A DNA stretch of 13,119 bases from Collybiopsis luxurians FD-317 M1. Its lineage: Eukaryota; Basidiomycota; Agaricomycetes; Agaricales; Omphalotaceae. The notes under the pieces are model-generated. The model had not been told where the DNA came from, made no database searches, and worked only from the letters and a program-made list of their open reading frames with translations. Positions 8,009 to 13,119 of this stretch are shown here, in pieces (position 1 is the first letter of the stretch; the number at the start of each line of letters is the position of its first letter). A program made the position numbers and the translations under genes. Location: positions 18,154 through 31,272 of the forward strand of contig KN834857.1 in the NCBI GenBank assembly GCA_000827265.1. Direction: 5' to 3'.

Positions 8009-8019
8009 ATAACAGCATT
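8009..8019 (+). promoter_or_regulatory. Self-complementary primer-binding site
   Basis: ATAACAGCATT follows the LTR after two bases. It does not start with TGG, so it is not complementary to a tRNA CCA end. With one more base upstream it pairs perfectly over 12 nt with the predicted 5' end of the RNA (7520-7531). From memory, the primer-binding site of Tf1 also begins ATAAC; that should be verified. The gag ATG follows 15 bases later. Confidence 0.72.
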
Positions 8020-8034
8020 CTCTCCATCACTGAG

Positions 8035-11000
8035 ATGTCTGGGGAACCTGCAAAACATTTTGTAAGTGAACAAGAAAGACAGTGTCAAGAACAAGAATGC
8101 CAAAGAGCAGCAAGAGCTACAAGGTTCCAGAGAAGAGAGGAGTGACGTGGAGCTTCTACACTGGACAACCACTCAGTTTCATCAGCACCTGCAAGAGGTG
8201 CCATACCCTCAAGAATGGGGGAAATTTTGGAACATAATGATAGAAACCCATTTGACCTGGAAAATCCTGTTGAACACGGGTCTCCTCATGTTCCAGGACA
8301 CCTGGTCTCGACACCATATGTTTTGAGTTGCTCCCAGTGAGGTCAGCCATATCATATGGCAGCTAGAGCTGACTCAAGGCTAGCCATGAGGCCAACACAA
8401 AGTGCCCCAATAACACCTGAGAAAGGAAGGGAACAAGAAACAATTCATTTATCGGAATTAACTTGTTCCCTGGAAGATCCTCGAGGCTTTAGTGTGGGAG
8501 TCAGCTCGACACGCCCCTTCCACATGCCAACTCATCCTGAGAATGAGGATTATTATGAAGATATTGGCATATCTCCAACGACACAATATACATCTATAGG
8601 AGCGAGACACGAGGTCATCTCCCCATTAGAACATATCAGATGTCCACTTCCTCTCACACCAAGAGAAGAAGAATCTAAATTTGCATTGCAACAATCAGAA
8701 TGAGAGACGAGTCAGGGGTTATACCCATTGGGTCCACTATCATTAAGGGGCCCACAGTCTCCGTTCAATTTAAAATGGTCTACTCCGATAGTAGATGGCG
8801 ATGTGATACAGGCTCAGGGATTGTTGAGCCCAATCCCCGATATAGGTAGAAGAACTGTCTCTTCGCTGGAGCAAAGCAGTCCGTTACCTGCTCCTCCAAC
8901 AACAGAAGAATTTGTGAAGGAGACACAGAATTGGAACTGCGAGAGTTCCTTAATGTCCCCTCCCTATCAGAATGTTCGTGTCGTACCATCGACAGAATTA
9001 ACACATCAATTGGTTGATTTACTTCAAATCAATCAATGCACACATTTCAAATTAATAAAGGCAATGCAATATTATATTTGAATTATTAATGGTTGAGACC
9101 CAGAAACGAAGGACAATTTCTGGGTACTAGCTGCCTATTTTCAGAAATGTCTAATGCAATGACCTTCCCAATTACCTAATGGGATAAATAATGAAATATT
9201 CCAGTCAAAAGAAGTGTATGAAGGAGCCCTATGGCCATCACAGCTGATTATGGATCCTGAACAAATGGAAATGGTGAACAAGGCCACCATGAGGCGTCTC
9301 GAGTCAATACGAAAATCTCGAATCGATTTTCCACTCAATACAATAGTGGATAACAAAGAGAGGAAAATGCTGAACTCTCCTACGTTATCACTATTAGATA
9401 AAGTGGAACAAGGACAGTCTGCGAGAGCAGACAACCTTATTGGGGGTTACAGTTATACCAGTCAATTTTGGGACCAGCAGAAAATAGCTCAGGTGGCAAA
9501 GGAGTATCGTAGATCTATGGGAAATACTACTACTCCAAGTTATGAGGATCTGGAAGAGTCGAGGTGACTTCCACCCACTGAACTAGACTGCAGGCTGCTA
9601 ATAGTACCTGAAGAAAGGGGTGAACACCAGGTGAGAACAGCCGACAGGGTTTGGGAACTCAAACCCTCCTCAGGAAAGTCTCGAAAGGAGGAGAATGAAT
9701 TCTTTTCAGAAAGAACTGCAAGACATTTGGCATTGCAAAATGCCAGCGACACGCTGATGAGTGCGATAAATCCTTGAGATGAGGATATTTGCCTAGCGAA
9801 GCAATACAAGGAGAGAATCCATGGAGATGTGGGAGGCTCATGGGTACTAAGAGCCCAGATGGAATCAGTGACAGATGAGCTGGAAGTTGCTATGACCACA
9901 GGGGATCCTCATACGAGTCTCAAAATCCAAACCAAGCAGGAGATTTTCTCTCCCAGAGCAGAACATTTGCAAGCTGGAAGCTCAAAAGTACGTATTGAAG
10001 GTGAAATTCCTCTCAATGCAGCTCTACAATTGGAAAGATGGGCTGCCCGAGACAAGTATGCTGTATCGACAACTTGTTTTGCTAATGAATCTCACCCTGT
10101 GGGTCAATATCCCAAACAAATGGTGACAGAGCCTGATTTGGGATGCTCATTATGGCCAAATCACTTGGGATTCAGGACTGACGGTCTGACATATCATAGA
10201 AGAGAAACACCCAAAACTTTCCATGAGAATAACTGGTTGGAAGGACCAGGTTGGAATGCAAGGGGTTTGGTGAATTCCCCAAATACCACCGGACCTAGAA
10301 TTCCTTTCTCATCTCAATATTCAGATCCTGGAAACACAGCCCAAGTCAGTGAACAGCAAAACCAATGGGAGACATTGGGACCAGGTCAGGTAAAACAGTG
10401 GAATATGGCATATGCCCCACTCTCAGGGGAAAGGAATGAATTTGAGAATGAAGGATTTAACTTCATGAGAAGTCAAGATGACTGGGATCTCTCATTTTCC
10501 GAAGACCAGCTTTGCCCTTCAGCTCTTGAGACTCATCACCCAATGCCCCCACTAGAGAAAAAGGAATTCACCCCCCTACGAAACGTAAAGAGTAGAGGGA
10601 AAGTGGTTAATCCTTTTGCTAGGGAATCGAGTCGCCAGACTTCCGAACCACTGAGAATCACAGAAGTCCCCCCTCAACAGCCTGCAGTTCAACAAACAGT
10701 GCATGTCCCACCACCAGTAGTTGTGGAAACCATTCTGCAGGCCACAGGATTCACTCCACCTGTATTTACAGCTGCTCCTAGGCAATACGTCCATCTGACT
10801 GGCAGAAATTTTGACTTGATACCTGCAATTCCACATAGAACACCCGGACAAGTAACAAATGATTATCACCCTACTGTCTCGACGCATCAGGAATCTGCGA
10901 GAGTTCCAGCTGAACAATATTGGAGATCGGGGACTCAAGAATATAGACCCTACGTAGCAGAGCCGACATATGACTACTCAAATTGTGCCAGTACCTACAG

Positions 11001-11090
11001 AGGGTATGGAGTAGCAGGAGCTCCAGGAGGACCTCCAGGAGGACCCCCATATGGAGGAGTCACACAGACAGAAGAAATTAGTGATGGAAA
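8035..11090 (+). pseudogene. Gag of E2, N-terminal and middle region
   Basis: The gag frame starts at ATG 8035 (MSGEPAKHFVSEQERQ), the first ATG after the primer-binding site, with a Glu/Gln/Arg-rich probable helix at the N-terminus. One frame then runs for about 1,018 codons with TGA stops at 8143, 8338, 8701, 9079, 9094, 9160, 9565 and 9775 (first base of each). Where E1 can be compared, it has CGA or CAA at these sites, except at 9094, which is TGA in both. From 9778 to 11090 the frame is uninterrupted. No known domain was recognised: Ser/Pro-rich at the start, helix-like around 9230-9560, Pro/Gln-rich around 10660-10740, Gly/Pro-rich from about 11020. A single T missing near 11092 relative to E1 (4739-4744) shifts the frame. 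Confidence 0.75.
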
Positions 11091-12097
11091 TTGGAAAGAG
11101 AAAGAGGTAGTAAAAATGGCAGTTTTAGAGGGGGATCTGGAGGTGGTGGACCAGGGGGACCGGGGGGACCAGGAGGACCAGGTAGCCCAGGAGGACCACC
11201 CGACGATCCTGATGATTGGGGTTCGAATCACGATGCATATTGGCACCCGGCAAATGGATGGGTAGCTGTATGAGGCCCCAGAGGCGAGAGAGGAGAACCA
11301 GGTCCTGCAGGACAAGATGCGAGTCAGATTCCAGAATTCGATCAGCGAAAAGATCGATTAAATAAGGAAGCAAAACTCGATGTCAAAAAACCTGACCCTT
11401 TTGACAGTTCTGATAGGTGGAAATGGGAACCTTTCCTCTCGCAAGTCTGTCGCACTTTCATGGCCAAACCTACTATCTACAAGAATGACTCAGATAAAAT
11501 TGGTTTTGCTGTCTTGTATCTGACAGGGGCAGCAGCTACTCACTACAATAATTTGCTGAAACAGGAAGAGGCTGGGATCCCCATCCCTGCTCTCCGTACT
11601 TGGATTGATTTTGTCGCAGAATTCATGTCGTATTTTGGATTATTCAATCCTGCACGAGACGCACAGGTGAAACTGGCCTGGATCAAACAGATGGACAATG
11701 AATCGTTTGCAACATTTATTATTTAATTCCAGGAATATGCATTCAAGACAGGATACAATGACACGGCATTAGTAGCAATGCTCTGAGGGGCGGTAACAAG
11801 GAGCCTCAATGTGACAGTAGCGGCTCAAACTCATCCCCCTCAGAATTATCCACAATGGGTACAGCAATTCCAGGAGTTGGACAATTCAATTCGTGCAACC
11901 AATGCAGCTCATTCTCATGGAGGAAATTCTGGTTTTGGGACATATAATCCTATGGCCCCATTGAATCCTCAAAACTCTAACCCGTGACAAGGATCCAATA
12001 ATAATAACCCCCAACAGGCAGGGGGTCAACAAGGTAAGAATCAAGGTAATTGGACCACTCGACAAAGAGGAGCTGCAGCTTGGGACAGTAATGTAAT
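11091..12097 (+). pseudogene. Gag of E2: collagen-like segment, capsid core and truncated linker
   Basis: After the 1-bp frameshift this frame resumes the E1-like Gag: a Gly-Pro triplet segment, DPDDWGSNHDAYWHPANGW, GPRGERGEPGPAG, then the capsid core (DSSDRWKWEPFLSQVCRTF, DKIGFAVLYLTGAAATHYNN, LFNPARDAQVKLAWIKQ) and the Asn/Gln-rich linker up to WDSNV. Stops are TGA 11271-11273 (E1: CGA), TAA 11724-11726 (E1: CGA), TGA 11784-11786 (shared with E1) and TGA 11985-11987. The TAA is the only non-TGA premature stop seen and would need both bases of one CpG to change. The frame passes without a shift into RT at 12098. Confidence 0.82.
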
Positions 12098-12100
12098 TGA
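12091..12100 (+). other. Deletion junction fusing Gag to RT in E2
   Basis: Relative to E1, E2 joins GTAATGTA (E1 3743-3736) directly to ATTGAG (E1 1984-1979), removing about 1,751 bp with a few bases of AATT microhomology at the join (12095-12098). Lost are the end of the Gag linker, zinc knuckle, frameshift signal, protease and the protease-RT linker. The join reads [12 protein letters not shown] in one frame, so Gag and RT are fused without needing a frameshift. Confidence 0.85.
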
Positions 12101-12653
12101 GATGGAAGGGGACTCAGCCCCTCCCTTTGGGAAACTCTATAACATGTCAGAAACAGAACTAAAAGCCCTAAAGGATTATATCGATGATATGCTAGGGAAA
12201 GGGTTTATTAGAGCCTCCAACTCGCCTGCTGGGGCTCCAGTTCTATTCATAAAAAAGAAGGATGGAAGCCTAAGGCTTTGTGTTGACTATTGGGCCTTAA
12301 ATCAAATCACAAGAAAGAATAGGTATCCCTTACCCCTTATAGGCCCACTTGTCGACCAACTACGAAGGGCGAAATATTTTACGAAACTCGATTTGAGAGC
12401 AGGATATAACAATGTCCGAATAGTGGAAGGCCACAAGTTGAAAACAGCGTTTCATACGCAATACAGATCCTACGAAATGTTGGTCATGCCTTTCAGATTA
12501 ACAAACGCCCCTTCGGCTTTCCAATTTTTTATGAACGACATTTTCCATGATTTACTGGATGTATGCATGATTATTTACTTGGACAACATTCTCATTTATT
12601 TGGATGATGAAAAAACCCATGAGGAACAAGTCTGAAAGGTACTACAAAGGCTA
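12098..12653 (+). pseudogene. Reverse transcriptase fragment of E2 (YLDN active site)
   Basis: This contains the RT fingers and palm: [56 protein letters not shown] (first catalytic Asp intact, 12390-12392), [15 protein letters not shown] and [13 protein letters not shown]. The catalytic YLDD is YLDN: the codon at 12585-12587 is AAC where E1 has GAC within GAT GAC, and GAC GAC as ancestor explains both copies by one CpG hit each. The invariant Gly of PFGLTN is Arg (AGA; E1 GGA), again a CpG change. TGA at 12633-12635 follows EEQV, and similarity to E1 ends near 12653. Thumb, RNase H and integrase are absent. Confidence 0.9.
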
Positions 12654-12910
12654 CAACGTCACAAAAAATACCTAAAGCCTAGGCAAACTCAGTTTACCTG
12701 AGGTGTTCCAGGAATTAGGCCAAATCCTAGGGAACTTGAGAGTGCCTGAAAACCCTCTAGCTACCTAGGCCATCTGGTAAGCCCAGGATATGGCCCAAAT
12801 CCTGGGTGCCCTGGAGGCTCCCTGGAGGCTCCCTGGAAGAAGCCTCTGAGTCTCTAGGATTTGGGCCAAATCCTAGGCATCCCTGGGATCCCTGGGAGTC
12901 TTTGAGACAT
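12654..12910. repeat. Cluster of short palindromic and tandem motifs
   Basis: There is no coding sequence here. GGCCAAATCCTAGGG (12718-12732), GGCCCAAATCCTGGG (12792-12806) and a perfect palindrome with 11-bp arms and one central base (12854-12876, CTAGGATTTGG/CCAAATCCTAG) share one motif. GCCTAGGC occurs at 12677-12684 and CCTAGGC at 12764-12770. Two tandem duplications lie between or after them: CTGGAGGCTCC at 12811-12821 and 12822-12832, and TCCCTGGGA at 12880-12888 and 12889-12897. The origin is unknown: a decayed minisatellite, or the end of another mobile element that cut off E2, are both possible. Confidence 0.55.
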
Positions 12911-13119
12911 GTTTAGAAAAATATATATAAATATTTCAATTTAGATATTTCATTTGCATCTTTTATGCTTTTTTCACTCCTTACTCCTCACCTCCCATTT
13001 TTAACTCTCACTTTCATTTCCTATCTTTATTCTCTCTCTCACCCTTACCCTCCCTTGCCTATATTCTTACCCTTATCCTCTACTCTTATTCTCTTGCCCT
13101 CTCTCATTCCACCTTTACC
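12911..13119. other. AT-rich segment then pyrimidine tract, no gene seen
   Basis: 12911-12966 is AT-rich with TATATATAAATA at 12922-12933. From 12968 to the end (152 bases) the plus strand is almost entirely C and T with some A, and it contains only two G residues (13057 and 13096). Fungal promoters often carry a TATA-like element followed by a CT-rich block before the transcript start, so this could be the upstream region of a gene lying to the right. It could equally be a degenerate CT microsatellite. No open frame supports a gene here. Confidence 0.4.

Larger units (their letters stand above)
7316..12653 (+). mobile_element. E2: second Ty3/gypsy copy, 5' LTR present, internally deleted and 3' truncated
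   Basis: This is the same family as E1 but in opposite orientation. It keeps a 5' LTR, primer-binding site, full-length gag N-terminus, collagen-like segment, capsid core and the 5' part of RT. It lacks zinc knuckle, frameshift signal, protease and linker (deletion equivalent to E1 1985-3735), and it stops at about 12653 in RT, where similarity to E1 ends abruptly. The start of its LTR coincides with the break in E1 homology, so E2 probably transposed into E1 in antisense orientation. The 5-bp duplication at the left would be GGAAT (7311-7315); the matching right copy is not visible because the 3' end is gone. Thirteen in-frame stops and a 1-bp deletion make it non-functional. Confidence 0.88.
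8470..12653 (+). repeat. Right arm of large inverted repeat (partner 1396-7314)
   Basis: This E2 segment is collinear in inverse orientation with E1, beginning at TTCCCTGGAAGATCCTC (E1 7314 downward) and ending at GGCTAC near 12653 (E1 about 1396). Protein-level identity is high throughout apart from CpG-related substitutions, a 52-bp gap in E1, a 1,751-bp gap in E2 and a 1-bp gap in E2. Confidence 0.9.

Noticed and set aside
8390..8465. Continuation of the inverted repeat beyond the SLEDP codons
   Set aside because: Reading outward from 7314 and 8467, the two sequences share no more than scattered bases. The break matches the LTR start.
10995..11315. Ser/Trp/Pro-rich minus-strand protein opposite the collagen-like segment, and similar plus-strand frame at 4616-4837
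   Set aside because: These are shadow frames produced by GGN/CCN repeats on the other strand. Codons and conservation follow the gag frame.
190..12653. Alternative genetic code with TGA as Trp (for example mitochondrial) because stops are nearly all TGA
   Set aside because: TGA sits where the sister copy has CGA or CAA, not TGG, and conserved Trp positions use TGG. The pattern is CpG decay of Arg codons.
190..12653. Classical RIP (CpA to TpA) as in Neurospora
   Set aside because: The differences are at CpG, and premature TAA/TAG stops from CAA or CAG are practically absent.
13041..13075. Telomere-like CCCTTA runs
   Set aside because: Only two or three imperfect units within a general CT-rich tract; they do not match the fungal CCCTAA repeat.

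Overview
The window looks like transposon-dense nuclear DNA from a filamentous fungus, probably a basidiomycete of the Agaricomycetes. That assignment is an inference from the Ty3/gypsy (Metaviridae) coding sequences and from mutation decay confined almost entirely to CpG. I see no host protein gene, tRNA, rRNA or CRISPR array. Almost everything between about 190 and 12653 is two related, dead copies of one Ty3/gypsy retrotransposon, arranged head to head.

Copy E1 (about 190-7314, minus strand) reads from right to left: a very long Gag N-terminal region, a collagen-like Gly/Pro segment, the capsid core, a Gln/Asn-rich linker, a CCHC zinc knuckle, a candidate -1 ribosomal frameshift signal, aspartic protease, a linker, reverse transcriptase, RNase H (with an internal 190-bp tandem duplication), and the start of the integrase region. 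Copy E2 (7316-12653, plus strand) has a 691-bp 5' LTR (7316-8006), a self-complementary primer-binding site, Gag from ATG 8035, and an internal deletion of about 1.75 kb that joins Gag in frame to reverse transcriptase. It is cut off inside the RT gene. Homology to E1 stops exactly where the E2 LTR starts, so E2 most simply inserted, in antisense orientation, into the gag gene of E1.

Four points stand out. (1) E2 carries the hallmarks of self-primed reverse transcription as in the Tf1/sushi group: a TATA box at 7488, a predicted transcript start at about 7520, and 12 nt there that are perfectly complementary to the sequence just after the LTR. (2) E1 has a heptamer G GGA AAA in the correct frame, a 7-nt spacer and a predicted H-type pseudoknot exactly at the gag/pol overlap, which resembles the sushi-derived PEG10 arrangement. 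(3) Nearly every premature stop is TGA at the site of a CGA codon, and E1/E2 differences are mostly CG versus TG or CA, the signature of cytosine methylation and deamination. This decay has removed different catalytic aspartates in the two copies. (4) Gag is about 1,500 codons, far longer than is usual for the family.

The flanks differ from the elements. Positions 1 to about 120 are CpG-rich with short inverted repeats. Positions 12654-12900 hold a cluster of short palindromic and tandem motifs around CCTAGG and CCAAATCC. Positions 12968-13119 are a pyrimidine tract with only two G residues.
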